Source: CAADGL01 sp964643885 (lineage in GTDB: Bacteria > Planctomycetota > Phycisphaerae > UBA1845 > Fen-1342). Taken from it: a DNA stretch of 61,412 nt. The notes below the pieces were generated by a model. It had not been told where the DNA came from. It saw only the letters and a list, made by a program, of their open reading frames with translations, and ran no database searches. The translations under genes were made by a program, and so were the position numbers. How positions within the stretch are numbered: the first letter of the stretch is position 1; the number at the start of each line of letters is the position of its first letter. The DNA lies in assembly GCA_964643885.1 (NCBI GenBank), contig CAZXUI010000020.1:1-61412 (forward strand), given 5' to 3'. Below, piece after piece: positions 18,681 to 26,396 of the stretch.

Positions 18681-18742
18681 GGGTGATACGGGCGTCCTCG
18701 CCCGTCCTTCCGGGTGGTACGGGCGTCCCCGCCCGTACCTCT
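18681..18742. repeat. Two tandem family B palindromes after groEL
   Basis: Two 30-31 bp units, each beginning GGGTGNTACGGGCGTC and folding with the following GCCCGT. They start right behind the groEL stop codon, so they could end the transcript. A related copy is at 14115-14137. Confidence 0.85.
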
Positions 18743-19083
18743 CCGCCCCCGGCGTGTGCCATGGGCAAGCGCCGCCCGCCCGCGCCCACCGCCTCGCAGC
18801 CCCAACCCGGCCACCCGCGGCCGGTCTCCATAAACCCGGCCGGAGCGCGGCACAACCTGCCCGCTCCGGCTGTTCTTTGCGCTGGATCGCGTGAGAAACA
18901 TCACGTCAACACCCATGAATCGTCTGATAATAGGCATCATCTGACGCGCCAAATCATCGTACGCCGGAGTATTCCGTGATAATCTTTCGAAATCCAGTAT
19001 GTTCTGTGATATATGTGATACACTGTATGACAGATCGGCCGATGAGCGTTCAGAAGGCCGATCGTGGGACTTGAGGGAACACG
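18743..19083 (+). promoter_or_regulatory. AT-richer control region upstream of the toxin-antitoxin remnant
   Basis: From about 18890 to 19050 base composition falls well below the window average. It contains TGATA-rich segments (three GTGATA copies), a perfect small palindrome ATACACTGTAT (19018-19028), and an 8-bp inverted repeat GATCGGCC/GGCCGATC (19033-19040, 19056-19063). The last lies just before the first toxin-frame start. Such repeats suit autoregulation by an Xre antitoxin. The exact promoter is not resolvable by eye. Confidence 0.5.
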
Positions 19084-19087
19084 ATGG

Positions 19088-19483
19088 GTGCGGGTACTTC
19101 TTCCAGCCGTGTACGACGCACAGCGACTTTGGCCGCGGACGCGCGATCGGATGATTCTTCGGCGACATGGACTCAAGTTGCGCTAGTGGCCGGAGCCGCA
19201 CCCGACCGATGCGACCGGTCAGATACTCGACCTGGATTGGCGCTGGATTCGGTCGCTCAAGGGTCAGCGTGTCGGTGAACTGCGGATCGCCGATCGGATA
19301 GCTGACCATGACAACGTCCGCCTCATCATCTACGTGCATCCCGAAGCGCGGGCCGGCGACCCGCTGCCAATCGTGTGGGTTCTGGCCGCGATGCAGAAAA
19401 AGCGCGATGACTTCACGGTCGCGAACATCGCTACGTTCCGCGCCCGAAAGCAGTTGGTGATGACGCGCTTTTATGGGCAGTGA
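19088..19483 (+). pseudogene. RelE/HigB-like toxin gene broken by an in-frame TAG
   Basis: The frame ending TGA 19481-19483 encodes a toxin-like C-terminal domain: WRWIRSLKGQRVGELRIAD, then VRLIIYVHPEA, VWVLAAMQKKRDDFT, and FRARKQLVMTRFYGQ. This resembles RelE-family ribosome-dependent mRNA interferases that pair with Xre antitoxins. Upstream in the same frame the sequence stays protein-like (VLLPAVYDAQRLWPRTRDRM) but is cut by TAG at 19184-19186. No good start follows the stop. An ATG at 19084 is in a frame one base off. The toxin is therefore probably inactive, unless the TAG is a sequencing error or is read through. Confidence 0.65.
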
Positions 19484-19505
19484 GTCGTCGCGAGGAGCGA
19501 ATGAA

Positions 19506-20000
19506 ATGAACGCCGCAACCGAACGTGAATTCGACAAGCCGTTGACGGAGATCGGCGCCCGGATGCTGCGGGCCTATCTGGAGTGCAGCGACGAGCTTCA
19601 GCGCGCCGCGCGCGAGATGGTCGCGATTCTGAACGCACCGGAGTCCGACGACGACGAGCGCGCCATGGCGCTGCACACGCTCGCCCAGATCTTCTTCCCG
19701 GAGCGCGACGACTGTAGCACCACCCTCGAGCATCTCGACGAGTGCGCCGTGACAAACCAGGCGGACGGCGCGGACGCCGGGGCCGAGCTCGACCGGGAGG
19801 AGGAGACCTTCTCCCAGCGCCTCGCTGCCCTCATGGAAGCAAAGGGCCTCACGCAAACCGAGCTCGCCCGGCGGGCCGGGCTCGGCCAGCCGGCGATTTC
19901 GATGATGCTCGCCCGCAACTGCCGCCCCCAGCAGCGCACCGTCCGGCGGCTGGCGGAGGCCCTCGGCGTCCAACCCGAAGAGCTGTGGATCGAGCGCTGA
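19506..20000 (+). CDS. Xre-family antitoxin (HTH regulator)
   Basis: A 164-residue protein. The N-terminal half is acidic and helical (likely toxin-binding). The C-terminal half is a Cro/CI-type helix-turn-helix: FSQRLAALMEAKGLTQTELA, then AGLGQPAISMMLARN and QRTVRRLAEALGV. It starts 22 bp after the toxin frame stop. ATG 19506 is chosen because GAGGAG lies 8 bases upstream. An in-frame ATG at 19473 overlaps the toxin end. Toxin-first order with an Xre antitoxin is the HigBA arrangement. The antitoxin looks intact while the toxin does not. Confidence 0.82.
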   Translation: MNAATEREFDKPLTEIGARMLRAYLECSDELQRAAREMVAILNAPESDDDERAMALHTLAQIFFPERDDCSTTLEHLDECAVTNQADGADAGAELDREEETFSQRLAALMEAKGLTQTELARRAGLGQPAISMMLARNCRPQQRTVRRLAEALGVQPEELWIER

Positions 20001-20142
20001 CGCGCACCGAGCGGAAAACGCTGTCGCACCGCCGCCTCTGAAATCTCAAATCCCCCCGCCAGGTGCCATGGCCAAGCGCCGCTCGCCCGCCGCCGCCGCG
20101 TGCCCGCACCGCCCGCCCCGCACTCCCCCCGCCCCCCTCACC

Positions 20143-21606
20143 TCACTCCGTCTCCCCCCGTATCCGTCTCAGCGCCTCCTCCAGCGCCTCCTCCGCGCTC
20201 ACCTTCACATCCGGGTCCACGCCCGTCCCCTCCCAGTTCGTCTTCGTGATCGGGTTGATCGCCCGCGCGAACGGCACCATCAGCGTGAAGCGCCCCGCGA
20301 TCTCCACCCCCCGCACCGGGTGCGCCCCGCCGCCCGTCGTCTCCCCCACGATCGTCGCCCGCTTCAGATTCTTGAGATTATAGGCAAACTCCTCCGCCCC
20401 GGAGAACGTCCGCCCGCTGGTCAGCACGTACACCGGCCGCTTTCCCCCGAACCGCCGCCCGGGCACGTCCGTCCGGCTGTACGACTCCTGGGTCGAGTCC
20501 TGCTCGCGGTTATAGAAGCTGTTCAGGTGCACCTTTTCGTCCAGCAGATACCCCGACAGAAACGCGATCATCTCCGGGCTGCCCCCGCCGTTGGCCCGCA
20601 GGTCGATAATCAGCGCATCGGCGCCGGCCACGAAGTTCATCGCCGCCGCGGCCGCCTCCTGCGCCTCCGGCCCCGGCACGAACGCGTTGAACTTCACGTA
20701 GCCGATGTTGCCCGGCAGAATCTCCACTTTCTGGAATCCATAGTTGTCCCCCGCGATCCGCGTCACCAGCGCCCGACCCGGCTCGCCGCCCGCCCCCGGC
20801 CGCGGCGGCACACCCACCCGCAGGCCCAGGTGCTTGTCGCCGCACACCGTCCGCAGATCCTCCATCACCGCCCGCGCAAACGTCTCCGCCCCGTCGTGCC
20901 GGTCATACGCCCCCTCCGCCGCCCGCTGGCGCACCAGCTCCGCCATCCTCCGGCCCACGTCGGGAAAAACGTACACCCGGTCCAGCGCCCGCGCGATCTG
21001 CTCGACCGCCTCGCGCCGCGTCGCCTCATCCAGCCCGCGGCCGGCCTCCATCGCCGACTCGCGCGTGGTCGACTCGATCCGAATGCCGTCCAGCCCGTGC
21101 GGCTCGCCGTCTTCCAGCATGAAATCCAGCTTCAGGTGCTCATCCGACCGCGTCGCGTGCACGATCACCATCGGCCGCTCGTCGCCGGCGATCCGCACCA
21201 CCTCGAGCCGCCCCCAGTCCTCGCGCAGCTCCCGCCACTGCTTGATGCGGTCAACCAGCGAGCGCCGCCCCAGCGACTCCTTCGAGCGGTACGCGGACTC
21301 GAACGCCCGCATCCGCTGCTCATCGCCCGAGTTGAACGCCTCGACATACGCCCGCGCCATCCGCCCCACGTGCGTATCGGGAAACTCCGCCTTCGCCCCG
21401 CCCCCCTCGCCAGCCTTGTCCTGCACCCACGCGGCCGACGCCGATGCCGCCGCCGACACCGCAGACGACAATGACGACGATGACGCCGCGGCTCCTGCGC
21501 ACACCGCCGACTGCGCCGCCGCAGACGCCAGCGCCGCTCCCAGACCCGCCGCCAGCGACACGAACACCACGCGCGCCCGCAGCGCGCCGCAATCGCGACT
21601 CGACAT
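20143..21606 (-). CDS. S41 family peptidase, secreted
   Basis: A 487-residue protein with an N-terminal signal peptide (about residues 1-37), an Ala/Ser-rich linker, an N-terminal domain with a DUF-like stretch, and a C-terminal S41 (tail-specific protease / IRBP-like) domain. The catalytic serine lies in TSGRTFSGAEEF. The preceding strand is ADALIIDLRANGGGSPEMI, the usual S41 D-L-R-x-N-x-G-G motif. The segment YVFPDVGRRMAELV marks the start of the S41 N-subdomain. No PDZ domain is evident, so it is closer to the IRBP-like branch. It probably cleaves exported or peptide substrates in the periplasm. Confidence 0.87.
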   Translation of the reverse strand: MSSRDCGALRARVVFVSLAAGLGAALASAAAQSAVCAGAAASSSSLSSAVSAAASASAAWVQDKAGEGGGAKAEFPDTHVGRMARAYVEAFNSGDEQRMRAFESAYRSKESLGRRSLVDRIKQWRELREDWGRLEVVRIAGDERPMVIVHATRSDEHLKLDFMLEDGEPHGLDGIRIESTTRESAMEAGRGLDEATRREAVEQIARALDRVYVFPDVGRRMAELVRQRAAEGAYDRHDGAETFARAVMEDLRTVCGDKHLGLRVGVPPRPGAGGEPGRALVTRIAGDNYGFQKVEILPGNIGYVKFNAFVPGPEAQEAAAAAMNFVAGADALIIDLRANGGGSPEMIAFLSGYLLDEKVHLNSFYNREQDSTQESYSRTDVPGRRFGGKRPVYVLTSGRTFSGAEEFAYNLKNLKRATIVGETTGGGAHPVRGVEIAGRFTLMVPFARAINPITKTNWEGTGVDPDVKVSAEEALEEALRRIRGETE

Positions 21607-21848
21607 GATCAGATTCTCCTCCCGACCAGACCTGCCTCAGTGGACGCCCCCGCCCGCCCGGGCCTTTCAAAAACCGCCGCCGGCCAATCCCCGACCCGCG
21701 CTGTCCGAATTCGACACCTGGGGACCCGCGTAACATGAGACATTCAAGCTGGTCAGCGCCGCGTCGGCGCGGCATCATGCGGACACCGGCGGGCCGGCCG
21801 AATGCGGCCGCGCCGCTTCCGCCGCTCACTCATGAAGGGGGTGAACGC

Positions 21849-23687
21849 GTGAGCACGCGCACATCATCGCTCGCAGCCGGCCACGTCCTGCGGCGGCCGC
21901 GCGTCCGCGCCCGCCCGCGGGCGGCCCCGCCGCCGCTCCTGCTCGCCGCGGCCGGCTCGACACTCGCCGCCTGGCTCGTCGGGCTCTACCTGGCGCACAA
22001 CTGCATCCGCTGCGATACGGATGTGGCCACCGCCATCGCCTGGATCGACTGGGGCGAGGGCGAGCTGCCCATCGGCTCGCGCCGGCCGCTGCTGCCCTTC
22101 GTTCTGCTCGCGGTCAAAAGCGCCATCCAGCCCCTCACCGGCTGGCCGCTCATCGTTCTCTGGCAGCACCTCGTGGCCGCGTCGCTCGCCGCGATCTCGC
22201 TGGCCCTCTTCGCCGCGGCCTGGCTGCTGACGCGCGATGTGACCCGCGCCCTGCTCGCCGCGGCCGTCGGCTGGGCGTCCGGCGGACTGTTCGCCCTCGT
22301 GCGCGTGCTCGAAGACAACCTGCTCTCGAACGCCCTGCTCGCCGCGACGCTGCTGCTGCTGGTAATGCTCTGCACACGGCCGCAGCGTTGGTGGCTCGCG
22401 CCGCTGGCCGGCCTGACGTGGGCCGCAGCCTTCCTGCTCGGCAAGGCCGGCATCCTCTGGCTTCCCATGCTCGCCCTCGCCCCGCTGCTGATCCCGCTCT
22501 CATTCCCGCGCCGCGCGGCCGTGCTCGCCGCCACGCTCGCCTCCGCCCTCGGCCCCGCCTTCACCGCCGGTGTCGCGATGGAGATGGCCTACGGCCGCTA
22601 CAAGTCCATCCCTTCTCCCTACGAGTACTTCGTCAAGCGGCTCCCCGCCGATCGCCTGCTCGCGCAGCGTAACCCGCCGCACGTCATGGTCCGCTACGTT
22701 CTGCTCGGCGTGCACACCTCGCTGGCCGCCCTTCCGGCCGACCCGGCCAGGGAATGGAACCTCCGCATCCGCGAAATCCGAGCCGGCACACAGCCCGGCG
22801 TCCTCTTGCACGGACTTACGGCATTCGCCTGGCTGGGCCTCCTCGCGGCCGCCGCCATCGCCCGGCTTCGGCCCGGCCCGCGGCGTGTGTATTACTTGGT
22901 GCTCGCCGGCCTGGCCGCGGCGACGGCGCCCAACCTGATCGCTCTCGACGGATCGTTCATCGAGCGATTCGACCACGTCCCTCTCATGACGGCCGTCGTC
23001 GTCGCGCTGCTGCTCGCGCCGCACGCACCGCCCGCGCGCTGGCGGCCCGCGCTCGCCTGCACCTTCGCCCTGCTGCTCATCGGCGTGAATACGGCCTACG
23101 CGGTGCTTTCGCGCGGCCGCCAGGAGCCGGAGTTTCGCCAGATGCGCAAGCTCGCCGCCCGCATGCACGCGGATGAGCGGGCCGTGCTGGCCGGCCACTT
23201 CGGGCTGTCGACCGACGACGACCGCTTCGTTCAGTCGGCCTCGCTCTGGATCGGCCGGCGGCGGGCCGTGCTTCTCGGCCAGCCCGGGGCGGAGTTTCGC
23301 GGCTACTACATGGCCCGGCCCTATCGTCCCCGCAACGCTGGCGAGCTGCGTTCCATCCTCCGCCGCGAGTTCGCCGCGAGCCCCGACCGGGCCGGGAACT
23401 CCGATCCGAACGGCCGGCCGGATGCCGTCTCAAAGCCCGACTCGTCCGGACGAGCCGGCCCCCCTGGCTTCCCTGGCCTTGTCCTCAATGAGGCGGCCGC
23501 CGAGCTGTTGCGAGACCTCCTGGCCGCCGACGGCCTCTCGCTGGAGCCGTTCGAAGCCGGCGGGTTCCGCTACTACCGCGCAGTGCCGCGTCTGAAATCT
23601 CAAATCTCAAATCTCAGATCTCAATTCTCCCCCCGCACCCTGGCCCCCGAAATAGCTCCACCCCTCCGCCGGATTCGCTCACAATAA
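21849..23687 (+). CDS. Polytopic membrane protein, GT-C-like glycosyltransferase
   Basis: About 612 residues with roughly ten hydrophobic segments between residues 25 and 430. The first extracytoplasmic loop holds the acidic pair CDTDVATAIAWIDWGEGE, as in GT-C (PMT/ArnT-like) transferases that use lipid-linked sugars. A soluble region of about 150 residues follows. The last 35 residues (beginning LKSQISNLRSQ) are encoded by the CTCAAAT heptamer tract and the sequence after it, so the C-terminus is probably not conserved. GTG 21849 is chosen, with AAGGGGG upstream. The frame is open back to 21735. Substrate unknown. Confidence 0.7.
   Translation: MSTRTSSLAAGHVLRRPRVRARPRAAPPPLLLAAAGSTLAAWLVGLYLAHNCIRCDTDVATAIAWIDWGEGELPIGSRRPLLPFVLLAVKSAIQPLTGWPLIVLWQHLVAASLAAISLALFAAAWLLTRDVTRALLAAAVGWASGGLFALVRVLEDNLLSNALLAATLLLLVMLCTRPQRWWLAPLAGLTWAAAFLLGKAGILWLPMLALAPLLIPLSFPRRAAVLAATLASALGPAFTAGVAMEMAYGRYKSIPSPYEYFVKRLPADRLLAQRNPPHVMVRYVLLGVHTSLAALPADPAREWNLRIREIRAGTQPGVLLHGLTAFAWLGLLAAAAIARLRPGPRRVYYLVLAGLAAATAPNLIALDGSFIERFDHVPLMTAVVVALLLAPHAPPARWRPALACTFALLLIGVNTAYAVLSRGRQEPEFRQMRKLAARMHADERAVLAGHFGLSTDDDRFVQSASLWIGRRRAVLLGQPGAEFRGYYMARPYRPRNAGELRSILRREFAASPDRAGNSDPNGRPDAVSKPDSSGRAGPPGFPGLVLNEAAAELLRDLLAADGLSLEPFEAGGFRYYRAVPRLKSQISNLRSQFSPRTLAPEIAPPLRRIRSQ
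23593..23628. repeat. CTCAAAT heptamer tract at the 3' end of a gene
   Basis: Four to five copies of CTCAAAT/CTCAGAT in the reading frame of the GT-C-like gene, encoding Leu-Lys-Ser-Gln-Ile-Ser-Asn. Confidence 0.85.
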
Positions 23688-23722
23688 CGCCCGCACAACC
23701 GCCGCCCCGACCCGGAGACCAC

Positions 23723-24343
23723 ATGCTCCGCCGACCGCGCCCGCTGATGCTCCTCGCCTTCCTGCTCTCCTGCGGTCTGGGTGTCCTCACCGCGCTTTCA
23801 TTCACCCGGCCGCTGATCAAGCCCATCACCGCGCGCGCGGGCATCTGCATCACCCGCGGCGAAGCCACGCTCGCCGTCGCCAATGGCCGGTTGAGGGTCG
23901 CTTCCCCCCTTGCTCCGCGCCGGGCTGCCCCACCGCCTCCCAGCAACGATCAGTCGCTCTCCGCAATCGACGGGTTTTGTGGCCCCGGAGTGTCGGTCTC
24001 TCCCCGCCTCATGTGGCGCGTCGACCCACCAGCCCAACAGGTCGGCCCGTCTCTCTTCACGCTGCACGACGCGACCACCGGTGCCCGCTGGCTCCCCGCC
24101 GTCCGCAACCAGCTACACAGCCCCAACGCCGCCCTCGCCGTCACGCTCATTTCCCTCCCCCTCATCCCACTCACCATCCTTGCTGCCATCCTCTGCCTGC
24201 TCCTCGGGCTCCGATCGCTCCGCCACCCGCCCGACCATTGCCACCGCTGCGGCTACGACCTGACCGGCAACCTCTCCGGCCGCTGCCCCGAGTGCGGCCA
24301 CGACCTCGACCTCGCCCGGCCCGTCGACCCGACACAGCCATAG
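23723..24343 (+). CDS. Membrane protein with C-terminal zinc ribbon
   Basis: A 206-residue protein with an N-terminal membrane helix (LMLLAFLLSCGLGVLTALSF), an extracytoplasmic part with a Pro-rich linker, a second membrane helix near 140-165, and a cytoplasmic zinc ribbon CHRCGYDLTGNLSGRCPECG. This C-x2-C-G-Y-D-L-x-G-N tail is a recurring signature in Planctomycetota proteins of unknown function. It follows the GT-C-like gene on the same strand but is separated by 35 bp. Function unknown. Confidence 0.78.
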   Translation: MLRRPRPLMLLAFLLSCGLGVLTALSFTRPLIKPITARAGICITRGEATLAVANGRLRVASPLAPRRAAPPPPSNDQSLSAIDGFCGPGVSVSPRLMWRVDPPAQQVGPSLFTLHDATTGARWLPAVRNQLHSPNAALAVTLISLPLIPLTILAAILCLLLGLRSLRHPPDHCHRCGYDLTGNLSGRCPECGHDLDLARPVDPTQP

Positions 24344-24637
24344 ACCCACCCGCCGGGCGAAATCCACCCGCGCCCGGCCCCGTAGATCCCTCAGTCCCTT
24401 GGCCCCCTCGGTCCCTTGGCCCCCTCGGTCCCTTGATCCCTCGGTCCCTTGGTCCCTTGGTCCCTCCAGCAATCCTGACTTCGCGCATCCCGCTCGTTCG
24501 CACTCGTCTCCTCCCGGCGGGCACGTGCCCACACCATCCCCGGCCCCGGGACTTCCCCTCAGTCCCTCAGTCCCTCAATCCCTCGCCGAGACTTTCGCGT
24601 ACAATCACCCCGACTTACGCGCGACCGAGGAACCCCG
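24344..24637. repeat. Low-complexity TCCCTTGG / TCCCTCAG repeat region
   Basis: The gap before cysS holds about ten octamers of TCCCTTGG or TCCCTCGG (24384-24466) and a second tract TCAGTCCC (24557-24590). No gene is seen. Confidence 0.85.
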
Positions 24638-26116
24638 ATGCCTCTGCGACTCTACAACAGCCTCTCCCGCTCGCGGGAGGACTTCGCCCCCGTAAACCCC
24701 CCGTACGTCGGGGTTTACGTCTGCGGACCGACCGTCTACGGCCATAGCCATCTCGGCCACGCCAAGAGCTACGTCAGCTTCGACACCATCATCCGCTGGC
24801 TCCGCCTCACGCCCGGACCCGACGGCCGCCCCCTCTACACCGTCAACTACGTCCAGAACATCACCGACGTCGGCCACCTCACCGACGACGCCGACGAGGG
24901 CGAAGACAAGATCGTCAGCGAGGCCCGCCGCCGCCGCCTCCACCCCATGGCCATCGTCGAGACCTTCATCGCCAGCTACCTCGAGGACATGGACGCCCTC
25001 AACATCCACCGCCCCGACATCATGCCCCGCGCCACCGGCCACATCCCCGAGCAGATCGAGCTCGTCCGAACCCTGATCGACCGCGGACACGCCTATGTCG
25101 CCAACGGCTCCGTCTACTTCGACGTCAGCAGCTATCCCGACTACGGCCGCCTCAGCGGACGTACTTTCGAGGAGATGGAGGCCGGCGCCCGCGTGGCCGT
25201 CAACCCGGAGAAGCGCCACCCCGCCGACTTCGCCCTCTGGAAGCGGGCCGAGCCCGGCCACCTGATGCGCTGGCCCAGCCCCTGGGGCGAGGGCTTCCCC
25301 GGCTGGCACCTCGAGTGCTCCGCCATGAGCCAGAAGTACCTGGGCGACTCCTTCGACATCCACGGCGGCGGCATCGAGAACCAGTTTCCGCACCACGAGT
25401 GCGAGATCGCCCAGAGCCGATGCGCCACGGGCAAGCCCTTCGTGCGCTACTGGCTGCACAACAACATGGTCACGCTCAACGGCCAGAAGATGGGCAAGAG
25501 CCTCGGCAACGCGATCAGCCTCAAGCAGGTCTTCCGCGAGGGGCACCCGCTGCTCGAGCAGACCTTCGAACCGGTCGTCGTGCGGCACTTCATCCTGACC
25601 AGCCACTACCGCCAGCCGCTGGACTTCTCCAATGACGCGCTGCGGGCGGCCGAGAGCGGCACGTACAAGCTGCGCGACGCCCTGCGCGAGCTGAGCGAAG
25701 CGGCGCGCAAAGCGCCGGAGAAGCCCGCCAGCGACGCGGTGCGATCCGCGCTGGGCGAGATCGAGCAGCGCTTCGCCGAAGCGATGAACGAGGACTTCAA
25801 CACCGCCGCCGCGATCGCCGTGCTCTTCGACTTCGCCCGGCAGGCCTCCGGCTGGATCGCCGGCGAGGTCGGCCGGGCCGATCTGCTCGCGGCCGACACG
25901 CTCGCGCAGCGCCTGGCCGGCGACGTGCTCGGCCTGAAATGGCCCGAGCCGGCGAGCGGCAACCGCGAGCGCGAGGACGGCCTGATCGGCCTGCTGGTGG
26001 AGCTGCGCAGCGAGGCCCGCAAGCAGAAGAACTTCGCGCTATCGGATCAGATCCGCGACCGGTTGGCGGCGCTGGGCGTCGAGCTGCGCGACGGCCCGCA
26101 GGGCACGACCTGGTAG
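24638..26116 (+). CDS. cysS: Cysteinyl-tRNA synthetase
   Basis: A 492-residue class I aminoacyl-tRNA synthetase that joins cysteine to tRNA-Cys. The zinc cysteine Cys29 lies in YVCGPTVYGHSHLGHAKS, which also holds the HIGH-type motif. Other zinc ligands are in WHLECSAM and HHECEIAQS. The KMSKS loop reads KMGKSLGN (about residue 287), as is common in this enzyme. The DALR-type anticodon-binding helices fill the C-terminal third. The 5' end of the gene carries two strong hairpins (24664-24718) that may affect translation. Length and ends are normal. Confidence 0.96.
   Translation: MPLRLYNSLSRSREDFAPVNPPYVGVYVCGPTVYGHSHLGHAKSYVSFDTIIRWLRLTPGPDGRPLYTVNYVQNITDVGHLTDDADEGEDKIVSEARRRRLHPMAIVETFIASYLEDMDALNIHRPDIMPRATGHIPEQIELVRTLIDRGHAYVANGSVYFDVSSYPDYGRLSGRTFEEMEAGARVAVNPEKRHPADFALWKRAEPGHLMRWPSPWGEGFPGWHLECSAMSQKYLGDSFDIHGGGIENQFPHHECEIAQSRCATGKPFVRYWLHNNMVTLNGQKMGKSLGNAISLKQVFREGHPLLEQTFEPVVVRHFILTSHYRQPLDFSNDALRAAESGTYKLRDALRELSEAARKAPEKPASDAVRSALGEIEQRFAEAMNEDFNTAAAIAVLFDFARQASGWIAGEVGRADLLAADTLAQRLAGDVLGLKWPEPASGNREREDGLIGLLVELRSEARKQKNFALSDQIRDRLAALGVELRDGPQGTTW
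24664..24718 (+). promoter_or_regulatory. Two hairpins within the first 30 codons of cysS
   Basis: CTCCCGC/GCGGGAG (24664-24670, 24673-24679) and GTAAACCCC/GGGGTTTAC (24692-24700, 24710-24718) are perfect inverted repeats inside the coding region. They may be mRNA structures. The second has a 9-nt loop. Confidence 0.4.
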
Positions 26117-26249
26117 CGCGCCGACCGGCGGGGCGCGACGCACTTGCGCGCGGCCGGATGCGTTCGCCCGGCGATTCGCCGACACGCGCACTCCGGGTTT
26201 TATGCCGGACCTCGCCGCGCGCGGCGCCCCGCATCTGCGCAAATTGCCC

Positions 26250-26279
26250 TTGACCCCGGTCGCGCCGCGGTGCAGAGTA
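26250..26279 (+). promoter_or_regulatory. Possible promoter for the beta-helix protein gene
   Basis: TTGACC (26250-26255) is followed at 17-18 bp by CAGAGT/AGAGTA. The -10 match is poor. It lies in the 280-bp gap between cysS and the large secreted protein, which otherwise shows nothing. Confidence 0.3.
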
Positions 26280-26396
26280 GAGCCTGTCTGGGACGAGCGG
26301 GCTGCGAGCTTCGGATCACGTCTTTCGCGCGCGCGTGGCGCGCCGGTCTGCTCAAACCTCAGCCGCCGGGACCCCAAGCCAGGAGGAGAGAACTCC

